A DNA stretch of 41,280 bases from Rhodosorus marinus (GCA_029953675.1 JAMWBK010000015.1:1-41280), one strand, 5' to 3'. Positions 1 through 8,977 are shown, counted from the stretch's first letter. A program made the numbers and translations. The notes: generated from the sequence alone by a model not told the origin.

Positions 1-53
1 TTCTTAGTTACTTTTCACGGTTTACAGTAGCGCGTTAGGCTATGCTAGTAAAG
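1..53 (+). mobile_element. Family II retrotransposon 3' end
   Basis: The window opens inside the 3' end of a family II non-LTR element. The string GGCTATGCTAGTAAAG closes it, as in the copies ending near 7985, 18392 and 31580. No coding sequence remains. Confidence 0.7.
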
Positions 54-73
54 TCTAAGTAAAGCTCAGATCA

Positions 74-245
74 ACGTACGTCGTACGGTACGTTGGCTAT
101 CGATCAGAGTGACAACGAGGTCAACTTCCGACATTCATCATTTTAGTAGTTTGCGACAGGCAAGGGCTTCCCACGTTCAAGATCCGCGGATGCCGGCCGA
201 TCCCTAAACAGGGCATCAGGCGATGACCGAAGCTCGAATTCAGAG
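74..245 (-). pseudogene. Family III endonuclease fragment
   Basis: On the minus strand this matches the region upstream of the nuclease motif in the better copy at 13595-14125. The residues EREKPLPVADF there appear here as ERGKPLPVANY. It is truncated at both ends and is one of many family III scraps in the first 4 kb. Confidence 0.7.
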
Positions 246-1286
246 GCGCATAAACTCAGCGACAGATTTGGGTTCTTGAGGGTGCAAAATGGTGTTTGGT
301 TCGGACTTTTTTTGGCAGTGATCATAGTGTTTTCTTCTAAGTGGCAGGCGTGTCTTCCGTGTCGGTTTTCCCCTGGGTTTCTAATGAGTTTGTGGTTTTT
401 AGGTCGTGAGGTTGGTCTGCAGGGCTTTCTCTCCTTCCCTTGGGTTGCGGCTGGTGCTTTTCCCGGGGCTTCCCCATTTGGGTTAGGTGACTTACCTTTT
501 AGAGGGTTTGCAGTGCGAATTTTCCTCGCCAAACTCTTTTTGTGATGGCTAGAGTTTCACGGCAGTATTTTCTGAGGTGGATGGCGTTGCCACCTCTCCG
601 CTCGTGGAACGCTGGATGCGCGTGGGTGCATTCAGCAACGTGCCACTATCGCCAACTGCAACGAAGCGTCATAACATGCATCGTCTCGAAAACTGACCAG
701 GCTTCTTATTGTTGCTTGGGAGGGAGAAGCGCCTGTCCATGCTGAAGCCGCGTACCTGGCGAATTCCCTTCGAACGTGCGCGTGCCCTCCGTCAGACCTC
801 GGCGACAACCGTTCGGGTTGAGGGGGAGAAGTGTTTTGGGCTGCTCTGCACCTCTCACTGCCCTCATATTCTGTTGTCTTTCCCTCTCTCCCCGTCGTCG
901 TACCTAACTTCGCCGGCTGGGCCCGAAGTTGAAGCCTGGAATACCGCTCCAGATCCGGCCGGGGCGGTTACGTAACCCCAAGAACACTTCCTGCGAAGCC
1001 AACGGATGCTAAAGAATAACCGTACATTGACCATTGAGTTTGTTAACAGAAATCTTTCTTTCTCAATCTGACCTGTCCTCGGTCTGTCCAAGAGCACCTA
1101 ATGATGAACTGCGCCATCAACGTCCGTGTTGTATGTTTGGAGGCCGCCGTGGTCTTTCTTCCACTGTTTGCAAACCTGAGCAAAACAGGTAGAGGGGTGT
1201 TGTCAAGGCGTGCACAGTGCGCTTCGGCGCGATGATAAATCTTGTCAACGCTTGCCTCAACAAGTCGCCTCAGCTACTCTGGTCAT
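246..1286. other. No recognisable gene
   Basis: Several open frames occur on both strands, but none shows a recognisable domain, signal peptide or similarity to other parts of the window. I see no convincing gene here. It may be old repeat sequence. Confidence 0.4.
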
Positions 1287-1500
1287 TGAATGCTTTGGGT
1301 TTCTGGGTTCCGATTCGGGTTTCTCGTTGGCTTCGGGAAGTGTTCGGTGAACGCTATGACCGTCTTCCGTCGTTGTTTACCCGTTTAAGTTTCTCGTTGT
1401 GGCGTATGAACACTGCTTTGATGTTGCAGGCGCGCGATCTTCGCCGCGCTTAGTCTTGTTTTTCCCCGGGGTTTTTCTTCAGTCTCCGAATAAATAAATT
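1287..1500 (+). mobile_element. Family III 3' end
   Basis: The frame encodes the C-terminal tail of the family III ORF2. The 13595-14125 copy reads LSFLLWRMNAALMLEARVL and this one LSFSLWRMNTALMLQARDL, stopping just before 1453. The 3' untranslated part with the pyrimidine-rich CCCCGGGGTTTTTCTTCAG stretch follows. It is 5'-truncated. Confidence 0.75.
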
Positions 1501-1507
1501 TATTCAA

Positions 1508-1577
1508 TAACCGGCCGAGTTCCCAATAGAACAGGTCCAAGATCCTCATGTGTCTGCGGGTCCGGGCTCCTTTAGTG
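1508..1577 (-). pseudogene. Family III fragment
   Basis: About 70 bp on the minus strand matches the beginning of the 13595-14125 frame (the ARTRRHTRILNLL region). It directly abuts the plus-strand family III 3' end, giving a back-to-back arrangement. Confidence 0.6.
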
Positions 1578-1578
1578 A

Positions 1579-1662
1579 GGCGGTGGTGGTGGTGGTGGTG
1601 GTGGTGGTGGTGGTGGTTTTACTTACATAGCCTGATGCGCAACGCAAGACGTAAAAGGAAAC
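1579..1662 (-). mobile_element. Family II 3' end with (ACC)n tail
   Basis: Read on the minus strand, a family II 3' end (CATCAGGCTATGTAAGTAAA) runs into about 12 ACC triplets (GGT on the plus strand, 1579-1617). The microsatellite sits exactly where the retrotransposon 3' tail should be, as also at 3102-3126. Confidence 0.7.
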
Positions 1663-1857
1663 AAGTAAATCTATCCTTAAGCCAAGAGCAGTTTGACCCA
1701 AAACCAGAAGCTTTGCAATTAGTAATGAACTCTCAGAACGAAGCGCATCTCATCAGATACCTCTTGTACGGCATTGATACATTTAAAGCTACTCACACAG
1801 TGAACCATGGCGCCCTCGAGGAGTCGAGTCCCCAGTGCGAAACAGTCAATACTACCA

Positions 1858-1960
1858 GTAAAATTTACTGGGCAGCTAACCCCAGACTTTACTAGCCCCA
1901 GACTAGCTGCATCCTTTATTAGGCAGCTGCACTGATGCAGCGCAACACTAGCCCCAGGCC
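1858..1960 (-). mobile_element. Two degenerate family I 3' ends with 16-nt repeat relics
   Basis: On the minus strand a family I 3' end (GCAGCTGCCTAATAAAGG) is followed by GTCTGGGGCTAGTAAAGTCTGGGG. A second 3' end (AGCTGCCCAGTAAATTTTAC) comes next. The spacer keeps the GGGG-8nt-GTCT frame of the 16-nt repeat with a changed centre, so this looks like an older piece of the array at 23-41 kb. Confidence 0.6.
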
Positions 1961-2044
1961 TCGACCGTGCGGCCAGCTCCTATTCAGTGTTCACACAGGT
2001 CGTACCTCGGACAGATGTGACGTAAGGAAATCCGTTGTAAGTAC

Positions 2045-2130
2045 CAAAAAAAGGTTTATGGATTCAGTTGGTTCCGGCTGGCTACGGAAACAATTCGGCG
2101 AACGCGACGAACTGCCTATGCTCACTGTCT
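2045..2130 (+). pseudogene. Family III ORF2 C-terminal fragment
   Basis: The translation FMDSVGSGWLRKQFGERDEL matches FMDSVGSRWLRELFRERPDR of the copy at 13595-14125. It is an isolated scrap with no 3' end attached. Confidence 0.7.
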
Positions 2131-2437
2131 TCCCATCTGAGCTTCCTGCTGTGCCGGTACGAACGTTTCTATCATGTTTGCAAACCACTTCATCGATATT
2201 GAAAGGGAGCACGATCTTCTCAGTCTTGTGCCTCTTTCAACATGACGGCCGGCATATCGCCATGTCCGCGACAAAAAGACACAAGAGGAAATCGTGAACA
2301 CAACCACCACTTTCGGCTCCGATTCAACCAATTCATCCAGAAGAAATCGTACGCAAAAGCTGACACAATCAGAAAATGGTTTTTGTTAAAATCTATTCTA
2401 GCAGCATACTCGCCGAGGCGTGCCACTGTCGCCTGGG
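2131..2437. other. No recognisable gene
   Basis: This stretch between two retroelement scraps has short open frames on both strands that match nothing I recognise. Confidence 0.4.
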
Positions 2438-2510
2438 CTTACATGCGCTTCTCCCTAGCCCCACCTAGTTTCCCTTTCCGTTTTGCGTAGCGCATCAGGC
2501 TATGCCAGTA
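2438..2510 (+). mobile_element. Family II 3' end
   Basis: TTTTGCGTAGCGCATCAGG and then CTATGCCAGTAAAACC match the family II 3' untranslated end. No coding part is left. Confidence 0.65.
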
Positions 2511-3036
2511 AAACCAGCATACTACACCTTAAAATAGAAGTGACAATTCCAAACTGAATAGGGGACGAATCTAATCATCGACCCTCTTTCCAATCGGCAT
2601 GCGGACGCTGCGTTTTATTTGGAAGCGACGTTGCAAGGGCGGCAAATCCCTTCAGGAATATATGCTGGTTCGACAGGGAGTCCTTTGGTTTTGCTGTACA
2701 TATGGATACCTTCGGGAAATAACCGCTGGTGAGCATCTCGACGTTGTACGCTGCGCTGCTGTCAGGATGGTAGGTGCTGGAAGGGTTATCTGGGTCACCT
2801 AATCAATCTCTGCACGATACAAGTTTGGACGAACATCCAGATTTTTGAGTATATTTAGCTGAACCAGAAAATATTTCATTAATCATGAAACAGTTCCTGT
2901 GTTTTGTTTAAATAATAATAGACATGACGTCAAGCATGTCGATCGCCATATTGACTGCCATATCCACACAAAAGAAGCGAAAATGAAGTCGTGAACACAG
3001 AACTTCTATATTGTTTCGAGTCATACATTAACTCGC
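2511..3036. other. No recognisable gene
   Basis: I see no gene, RNA or repeat with a copy elsewhere in the window. The 2820-2990 part is AT-rich. Confidence 0.4.
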
Positions 3037-3127
3037 TTACCCGTTTAAGTTTCTTGCTGTGCAGTCTCCGGCTAAACAAACTCGAATTCATTCAACTTAG
3101 TAAAACCACCACCACCACCACCACCAT
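3037..3127 (+). mobile_element. Family III-like 3' end with (ACC)7 tail
   Basis: TTACCCGTTTAAGTTTC and CAGTCTCCGGCTAAAC are pieces of the family III 3' end with an internal deletion. They run into AGTAAAACC followed by ACC triplets. It is the same kind of tail as at 1579-1617, in the other orientation. Confidence 0.6.
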
Positions 3128-3242
3128 TTGTAGTGCGATAAAAAATCATCGAAGACCGGGAGGGAGAGGATTTACTAGGACAAGTACTACACATCACACA
3201 AGCGCCACTACTTGTGACAAGAAAGGTTGTACACAATTGAAT

Positions 3243-3560
3243 GGTGGTGGTTTTTATTGGGCTTTATTACTGGGCTTTATTACTGGACTTTACTAGCATA
3301 GCCTGAAGCGCTACGCAAGGCGTGAAGATGCTTTATTACTAGCATAGCCTGAAGCGCTACGCAGGGCGTGAAAGCGAGCTAGGAGCAAGGGAGAAAGCGT
3401 GCAAACCCGGACGCCGATTGCGCGCCGATTGCGCGCCTCGGCCAGCACGCTGTTTAAATATCGAAAGAGAGTGGCACTTGTACGGTGTAGGAGTCCCAGA
3501 TATTCAACTAGTCTGTAAAACATTTCTGTATCCACTCCAAGCTCGACTTTTCCCTGCTCG
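3243..3560 (-). pseudogene. Family II ORF2 C-terminus and 3' tail
   Basis: Minus-strand residues around VEYLGLLHRTSATLFRYL correspond to VEYLELLRRLSVSLWRYS in the copy at 17546-18346. The 3' untranslated part is partly duplicated (two copies of the CATAGCCTGAAGCGCTACGC block, plus strand, 3297-3366). The 3' tail has repeated AGTAATAAAGCCC units and then ACC triplets at 3243-3251. Confidence 0.7.
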
Positions 3561-3594
3561 AGCTCTCCCAAATGAAGGCTGGAACCTGTGAGAA

Positions 3595-3662
3595 CGGCCC
3601 TCCGCCCAGGGAGACCGGCCCTCCGCCCAGGGAGACCGGCCCTCCGCCCAGGGAGACCGGCC
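3595..3662. repeat. 21-bp tandem repeat, about three units
   Basis: Three or more direct copies of a 21-bp unit (GGCCCTCCGCCCAGGGAGACC is one phase) sit just upstream, in element orientation, of the family II fragment. It would encode a short PGRRAGL-like repeat on the minus strand, but nothing shows that it is expressed. Confidence 0.85.
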
Positions 3663-3734
3663 ATGCTCGCAACACAGTCGTTCATTCAGTTGGCGAAGTA
3701 CCGAAGAATGGTGGTTTTCCTAACATCGCTACCG

Positions 3735-3870
3735 AACAATTGAATGAAATTGTGCAATCGGGGATTTAAAAAAAATAAAAACCAAGTGGAAAACAAAACT
3801 ACGAGCTGCGAAGATCGCGCTCGTACAACATTAAATCACACGTTCATACCCCATAGCAGGACACTTCTGG
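3735..3870 (-). mobile_element. Family III-like 3' untranslated fragment
   Basis: The segment starting TGAATGAAATTGTGCAATC, with its A-rich stretch and the GAAGATCGCGC block, aligns with 13270-13420, a family III subfamily. There is no coding part. Confidence 0.55.
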
Positions 3871-3894
3871 AGAAGTCCACAGAGTTGTTCAACA

Positions 3895-4050
3895 CCGGAG
3901 CAAGCGGACTACCCCATCAGTAAGGTAGCAAGCTGACGGTAGCAAGCTGAAAGTGAACATCTCCAGGAACACCTGGGCGACCATGCTTTCCGTGGAAATC
4001 GCTAGTCTTGGGTGTCCTATTAAGCTATCAGGACATCGTTGTGTGAAGCC
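3895..4050 (+). promoter_or_regulatory. Upstream module shared with the 9483 gene
   Basis: This stretch resembles 8978-9115. Both contain GCGGACTA, a TCAGTAAGGTAG/TCAATGAGGTAG block, CTGACGGT/TTGACGGT, and AGTCTTGGGTGTCC followed by ATTAA and CTATC. Each copy lies about 420 bp before the start codon of a secreted-protein gene once the 72-bp duplication at 9183 is discounted. It could be a shared regulatory region or an ancestral duplication. Confidence 0.5.
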
Positions 4051-4136
4051 CTGGTGGGCGGTTTTTTTTAGCAAATGAAGATCAAGGAAATGTCCTAGTG
4101 CCAGGGTGGCCGCCGCTGAGAGTTCCAAGGAACGGT

Positions 4137-4144
4137 TATAAAGG
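4137..4144 (+). promoter_or_regulatory. TATA-like box
   Basis: TATAAAGG lies about 180 bp before the ATG at 4321 and is the best core-promoter candidate for that gene. No transcript data support it. Confidence 0.45.
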
Positions 4145-4320
4145 CCCCGTGACCTTGTTCTATCAGCAGTTGTTGCGGGATGAAGGATGCGCAAGATAAG
4201 CAAACTCTTGAGAGAATTTGAAAGGGAGCAGCCCAATTATCTGTGGACAACTTAAGTTTGAACAGGCAAAGAACGGAGGCAGAATATTCTTCGGGCGGGT
4301 CAGAAAATCAGAGCGGCAGA

Positions 4321-5316
4321 ATGAGGGTGTTGTTTGGATGTATCATGCTGAGCCTGCTTGGCTCGGTGCTCTGTGACAGCGTCGTGACAATAACATCGAG
4401 CGGGACGCTTGCCGTCTTCGACTCTAGCGACATGTCGTCTTCGACGACACCAATTCAGACGATCTCCGATCCAGACGGAGAGTATTTTACGGACGTGCAT
4501 AGATATAAAAACTATGTCTACACGAACACCAACTATGCAAACGTTCAACGATGGGGGATTAGTTCAAGCGGAAAACTGTACCGAACAAGTGACAAGCTCT
4601 GGTTTCAGTACTGCCCATCTGGACTCTCCATAAGGGGTTCCTCGGATCCGGAACACGCTGACTACGTGCTCTTGATCTGCCCGTATTACTCATACGGTAA
4701 TTCAAGGGTCATTCTCGCAAACCCAAAGACGCTGGAGTTTGAGCACACCATTCCCTCCATCCAATCGGGCATGTACGCGGCCACTATAACCGACGCCGTT
4801 CTCACTGACAAATACTTGTACACTTCGCAGTTTGTACCTCACTCTGGTGGAGTGTCACTAATCATGCAGTACGACGTGTCTAACAACTTCAAGAAAGGCG
4901 TGAGGGTGAACCTGCCTACCGCTCCGCGACTTTCGATCATGAAAAATTCCGATCTGTTCGCAACTTACCAGAACCAAATCGGTCGATTCGATGCGGATAC
5001 GATGGAAACGTTGAAGTCTGTGAGCACATCTTGCGCCCACACGGTGAAACTCTCCGCGGATTCAAAGACTCTGTTTACTGGCTGTGGCGGAAGTAACTCG
5101 CTTCAGGTCTACGACGTGAGCGGGTCGGACATTGATCCGGTGTGTGAGTCGGATATTGGAGGTGGCGCGGGGGGCGGTATGGTGGAGTTCGAGGGTTCCC
5201 TTTACGCCAGCGGTAATGCGCTGACAAGGTACACGCTGGCAGACAATGGCTGCCCAGTATCTTCGGACGCCGTTGAAATCGACAGCTACGACATCGCCTA
5301 CCTCCCAACGAAATAG
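4321..5316 (+). CDS. Secreted beta-propeller-like protein
   Basis: This is a 331-residue intronless frame. I chose the ATG at 4321 because it begins a clear signal peptide (MRVLFGCIMLSLLGSVLC, cleavage probably near residue 18); the open frame extends upstream only to a GTG at 4243. The mature part is rich in beta-strand-like blocks of about 40-45 residues with phrases such as LAVFDSSD, YVYTNTNY, LQVYDVSG and GSLYASG. This resembles YVTN or WD40-type propellers, though no canonical WD repeat is present. Cysteines are few. It probably acts outside the cell or in the cell wall. The fold is inferred from repeat rhythm only, and I do not recognise the family. Confidence 0.85.
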   Translation: MRVLFGCIMLSLLGSVLCDSVVTITSSGTLAVFDSSDMSSSTTPIQTISDPDGEYFTDVHRYKNYVYTNTNYANVQRWGISSSGKLYRTSDKLWFQYCPSGLSIRGSSDPEHADYVLLICPYYSYGNSRVILANPKTLEFEHTIPSIQSGMYAATITDAVLTDKYLYTSQFVPHSGGVSLIMQYDVSNNFKKGVRVNLPTAPRLSIMKNSDLFATYQNQIGRFDADTMETLKSVSTSCAHTVKLSADSKTLFTGCGGSNSLQVYDVSGSDIDPVCESDIGGGAGGGMVEFEGSLYASGNALTRYTLADNGCPVSSDAVEIDSYDIAYLPTK

Positions 5317-5499
5317 ATATATTGTTGTTGGCGCAGTCAAATTTGCAAACAAACCTTTAGGAAACACCTAAGGGAGGACTTGTATTTAGAATGGATCCCC
5401 TCAGTGTTTCTCCTCGGGGGGGGAAATACTGCCTCTAGAACTGCCGATGCACTAATCACACCCGTAGCATCATTCCCAATAAAAACAACTAATTCCAGA
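5317..5499. other. 3' flank of the 4321 gene
   Basis: I see no coding signal or clear AATAAA close to the stop; CCCAATAAAAAC occurs near 5475. The stretch ends where a family III fragment begins. Confidence 0.4.
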
Positions 5500-5829
5500 G
5501 GATGTGATTGCGTGAATTCGTTTAATTGGAGACTGAAAGAAAAAAAGCTGAACGTGCGGCGAAGACCGTGCCCCTCCAACATCATTGCAGCGTTAACACG
5601 CCACTGCGGGAACCTGAAAACGGGCCAAAAAGGGGAGAAACGGTCAGGGCCTTCGCGCCCATCTCCCGAAGCCAACGAGAACCAACGAAATTCATAAAGC
5701 CGAAGAACTCAAAATGACCAGAACTACCAGGCGATGAGCTTGAGCTGAAGCACGGAAGCAAAGCCCCCGCATGTTTTGCCTATTTGCGACGTCTCATACG
5801 GGCAGCGGCAAATCCACGGCATTCCAGCG
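5500..5829 (-). pseudogene. Family III ORF2 C-terminus and 3' end, degraded
   Basis: Plus-strand blocks CCCGAAGCCAACGAGAACCA, CGGTCAGGGC and TGCGACGTCTCAT match the antisense of the family III copy at 13595-14125. The order is the same, but frameshifts are many. It ends where the fold-back repeat begins. Confidence 0.75.
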
Positions 5830-6517
5830 GACTGAGGAAAAAACTTTTTACATCACTCTTTACGCCCTGCGTGGCGCTGAATGCTGTGAAAGTTAACCAA
5901 CCAATCATCAGCACGGCTAAATAGTCTTCGACGGAAAGCAATCAGACGTAGACGACCTGTTCCTCAGATGTTTTCGGATATTCCATATCGACAAGGTTCA
6001 CGTCTTCTGAACGGTGATCAGGAACGATCTAACCCTTTACAAAACTTTCCATCCTGCTTAAAGTTGGCTATATTTACCTGACTATAGGACCCGCCATCAA
6101 AGTTGAAAGCGGCATTAGGAGTTCAACTCTGGAATCAAATCTCCCTGCTTCATACTCATTGGGTTAATCTCTCGAGAATAAGACTCCAGAGTTGAACTGC
6201 TAAGGCCGCTTTCAACTTCAATTGCACAACGCGAAACAGCGGGGGGAAGGGCAACCAAAGGAAGCGCCTCCCACGGAAGAACACAATCGTGACCGAAAGC
6301 GACTCAAAACCCGAACCTGGAGAACTCAAAAACCGAAAACCTCGACGCCTCCGTATAAGCAGTGCCTTGTCGATATGGAATTTTCGAAAACATCTGAGGA
6401 ATAGGTCGTCTACGTCTGCTTGCTTTTCGTCGCAGACTGTTTAGCCGTGCTGGTGATTGGTTGGTTAACTAAAACAGCCTTCAGCGCTACGCGGCGTAAA
6501 AAATTCTATCCTCAGTC
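5830..6517. mobile_element. Fold-back (palindromic) element, about 690 bp
   Basis: The two ends are inverted copies of each other over about 170-190 bp. GACTGAGGA starts the left arm and TCCTCAGTC ends the right. The blocks GTTAACCAACCAATCA, AGACGTAGACGACCT and TCCATATCGACAAGG are in the left arm and their complements in the right. The interior is palindromic too: GTTGAAAGCGGC and GAGTTCAACTCTGG near 6100 pair with CAGAGTTGAAC and GCCGCTTTCAAC near 6200. It has no transposase frame. It could be a non-autonomous fold-back DNA transposon, or an inverted duplication, since part of each arm resembles the family II 3' end. Confidence 0.8.
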
Positions 6518-6559
6518 TGCAATCAATCCCTACTCTCCCAATTGACCTATCTTCCCCCC

Positions 6560-6800
6560 TCCCTCCTTGTGGTTAACCATTCAGCCCTCGTCAAAGGGCC
6601 AACGTCTGGACGCCTTCGAGTTCCGGACTGCGGCAAGGACCTACCTCGGTTTGCCGCAGGCCCTTCGCGCTCTAGTCGCCATTGCTTCTGCCAAGGCTGT
6701 GAAAGTCATATTGACGGTTGTGGTTACCACTTTCAGTGCTCGTATGGTCTTGAGGTCGCCCGCGGCAGGTTACCCGGGTATGAGCAGAATTTGCAGCGCA
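6560..6800 (+). pseudogene. Family II ORF2 fragment (zinc knuckle)
   Basis: The translation contains RTAARTYLGLPQA in one frame and FCQGCESHIDGCGYHF in another. These match RSAARIYLGLPQA and FCQGCESRIDACGYHF of the copy at 17546-18346. At least one frameshift separates them. It is truncated on both sides. Confidence 0.75.
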
Positions 6801-6819
6801 CGCACTGATGTGATTCAGC

Positions 6820-7985
6820 CTAGCCTCACCTCGGGTCAACACTGTACAGCTCACGCAATCTCGCTCAACTCTCCGCTCATGAATGAATGGTTTAATCGGA
6901 GGCTGAAAAAAAACCCCGAGGGGAAAAAAAAGACTAAGCGCGGCAAAGTACTCGCGCCTCCAACATCAAAGCGGCATTCATGCGCCACAGCAGGAAACTT
7001 AAGCGGGTAAACAACGATTGGAGACGGTCAGGGCGTTCGCGGAACAACTCATACCGCCCACAACTGTGGCTTGTCTTCGCCGCTTGAGAGTTCGTCTATC
7101 TCACCTGTGGTTAAACACTCTCACCCCGTCACCGGCGCAACGTCTGGACACCTTCCAGCCCCGGTCTGCCGCAAGAATCTATCTGGGTTTGCCACAGGAC
7201 CCTTGGCACTCTAATCGCCTTTCCTTCTGCCAAGGCTGTGAGACTCGTATTGACGGTTGTGGCTACCAAGCTGTGGCCTCTTGTGGAATGCTGAACGGTC
7301 ATTGAACGAAACGCGACACCCGTCTGAAGTACATCCTGAGCGAACATTTGACCAGGGCTGGCCACATGGTTACACGCTTGAGTTTGAATCGGAACTGCCT
7401 CGATCAGCCTCTGCCACCCCCCCCGCATCGCAAATCTCCTGGTTCGTAAAACCACCTGGTATCGGATCCCGTCGGCAGACGCTCAGCATATGTGGACCTC
7501 GCTGTCACAGACCCTGTGTCAAAAAGTACTTATCCCGCCTCTGCCGCTCTCCGCTCGGTGGGCAGCAGCTTCCGTACTTCGCCGGCTGCAGGAATGGCGG
7601 TATGCTGAGAGCATGGCCAGTCTCCCCCGGGCCGAGAACCGTTCTCAAAGGTTCTAGCCTTTCATTGTGGAAAGTTTTGGGCATCTGGAAAGGTTCAGCT
7701 TGGAGTGGCTGCTGAAATGTTTACTGACTAGTTGAATATCTGGGACTCCCACGCCGTTTGGGTGTCGCTCTCAGGCGATAATCTCGCAGCATGTTCGCCG
7801 TGGCGCACAATCGCCGCCTACGTTGCACGCTTTTCCCCCTAGTCCCTTCTCCCTTTCACGCCTTGCGCAGCGCTTCAGGTTTGGAAAGCCAGTAAAACCA
7901 CTTAGGCGCGCCATCGGCGCCTGGGTTTGCACGCTTCCCTCCCTAGTTCTTAGTTCCATTTCACGCCTTGCGTATCGCTTCAGGC
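6820..7985 (+). pseudogene. Family II ORF2 C-terminus and 3' end, broken
   Basis: This is a 5'-truncated family II copy that can be followed block by block against 17515-18392. It has RSAARIYLGLPQD, FCQGCETRIDGCGY, ESELPRSASAT, and the 3' untranslated end with GCGCCATCGGCGCC and CGCCTTGCGTATCGCTTCAGG near 7895-7985. Several frameshifts break the frame. A family III fragment is nested inside it at 6881-7047. The tail carries AATAAGCCCAGTAGAACCACC. Confidence 0.8.
6881..7047 (-). mobile_element. Family III insertion nested in family II, 5-bp TSD
   Basis: A 5'-truncated family III 3' end of 167 bp is inserted in antisense within the family II copy. CTCAT occurs at both edges (6876-6880 and 7048-7052), a likely 5-bp target-site duplication. 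Removing the insert restores the alignment of the host family II copy with 17560-17575. Confidence 0.75.
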
Positions 7986-8251
7986 TATGCTAATAAGCCC
8001 AGTAGAACCACCAACCAATTCAGGATTCCGCCCGCTTCGGTATACTTAACAAAGATATATATTCAAATTTTACGCAAACAGAAGAGATTTCGTGCTCAGG
8101 TCAATCGTTCATAATCCGTTAAGATAGCAGAATACTTATTACTGGTGGATATTTATAGAATCCAAGTATAAAAATAGAAAGTTTGCTTACTCCATTTGAT
8201 CTCCTTTTGTTTATCCAATAAATAAAATAAAATCATCGTTTAATTGTTTGT
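7986..8251. other. AT-rich spacer, no gene
   Basis: AT-rich sequence with no long open frame and no copy elsewhere in the window. Confidence 0.4.
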
Positions 8252-8690
8252 CAGACGGGTGGTGGTCCTACCGTATCTGAATGAATTTGTTTCTGGTACC
8301 TGAACGAACGAACGAACGAATGGTTTAATCGGAGGCTGAAAAAAAAAACCCCGAGGGGAAAAAAAGACTAAGCGCGGCGAAGTACTCGCGCCTCCAACAT
8401 CAAAGCGGCATTCATGCGCCACAGCAGGAAACTTAAGCGGGTAAACAACGATTGAAGACGGTCAGGGCGTTCGCGGAACAACTCCCGAAGCCAGCGAGAA
8501 CCAACAGAGTCCATGAACCCAAAGCACTCAATGATCAGGGGTACCAAGCGATGTGCTAGTGCCGAAGCACCTGAACAAGGTGTCAGTGGACGGCTGGTTT
8601 CGAACGGGTGGTGGTCCTACCGTATCTGAATGAATTTGTTTCTGGTACCTGAACAAGGTGTCAGTGGACGGCTGGTTTCGAACGTACCCA
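8252..8690. repeat. 78-bp tandem repeat split by the family III insertion
   Basis: A unit containing GGTGTCAGTGGACGGCTGG and TGGTGGTCCTACCGTATC occurs at 8569-8646. It is partly repeated from 8647, and its second half is also present at 8252-8305. The insertion at 8306-8568 therefore landed in a pre-existing tandem repeat of 78-bp period. Confidence 0.75.
8306..8568 (-). mobile_element. Family III insertion with 8-bp TSD and (TTCG)n tail
   Basis: A 5'-truncated family III 3' end is nearly identical over its length to 13548-13795. ACCTGAAC is present on both sides (8298-8305 and 8569-8576), a convincing target-site duplication. In element orientation the 3' end finishes in about four TTCG units. 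Those units match the last bases of the target, suggesting slippage during priming. Confidence 0.8.
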
Positions 8691-8714
8691 GTTTGCTGTT
8701 TGTTAGGGAAAGAA

Positions 8715-8780
8715 GGAATTTGTGCAATCCGGGATTGAAAAAAAAACACGGAGGGGAAAAAAAGACTACACGCTGTCAAT
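8715..8780 (-). mobile_element. Family III-like 3' untranslated scrap
   Basis: TTTGTGCAATCCGGGATTG followed by the A-rich stretch and GGAGGGGAAAAAAAGACTA aligns with the family III 3' untranslated end and with 3740-3790. Non-coding. Confidence 0.5.
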
Positions 8781-8784
8781 AGGG

Positions 8785-8937
8785 TTGTAGGTGCCAGTTG
8801 GTCTGGTTTTTCACTGTTTACGCGACCCGGAAGTGGTTAAACGTGCGAAAACAAGGGGGTTTAAGGGGTTGGGTGGGTTGTAAACAGCGAAGAACCCAAC
8901 CCACCTGGCAAAAACCCCACCCACTTGGCACAACCTT
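8785..8937. mobile_element. MITE-like repeat, copy 1
   Basis: This matches, in inverted orientation, the repeat at 16567-16686. Shared blocks are GAAGTGGTTAAAC, GCGAAAACA, GTAAACAGCGAAGAACCC and the edge CCCACTTGGCACAACC. The edges are roughly inverted to each other (TTGTAGGTGCCAGTTGG versus CCACTTGGCACAAC). It has no coding sequence. A small non-autonomous DNA transposon is most likely. Confidence 0.65.
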
Positions 8938-8977
8938 ACTGCCAAGACCGCCCACCTCCAAAATCACAACCCGGATT

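Noticed and set aside
276-975. Chain of plus-strand frames at the left edge
   Set aside because: They have no start context, no domain and no similarity to other frames in the window; the first overlaps a minus-strand family III scrap.
1548-1895. Open frame with a poly-tryptophan run
   Set aside because: The tryptophans are the (GGT)n microsatellite read in one frame. The rest is retroelement debris and 16-nt repeat relic.
4243-4320. Upstream extension of the 4321 gene
   Set aside because: The extension begins at GTG and would bury the signal peptide behind 26 charged residues.
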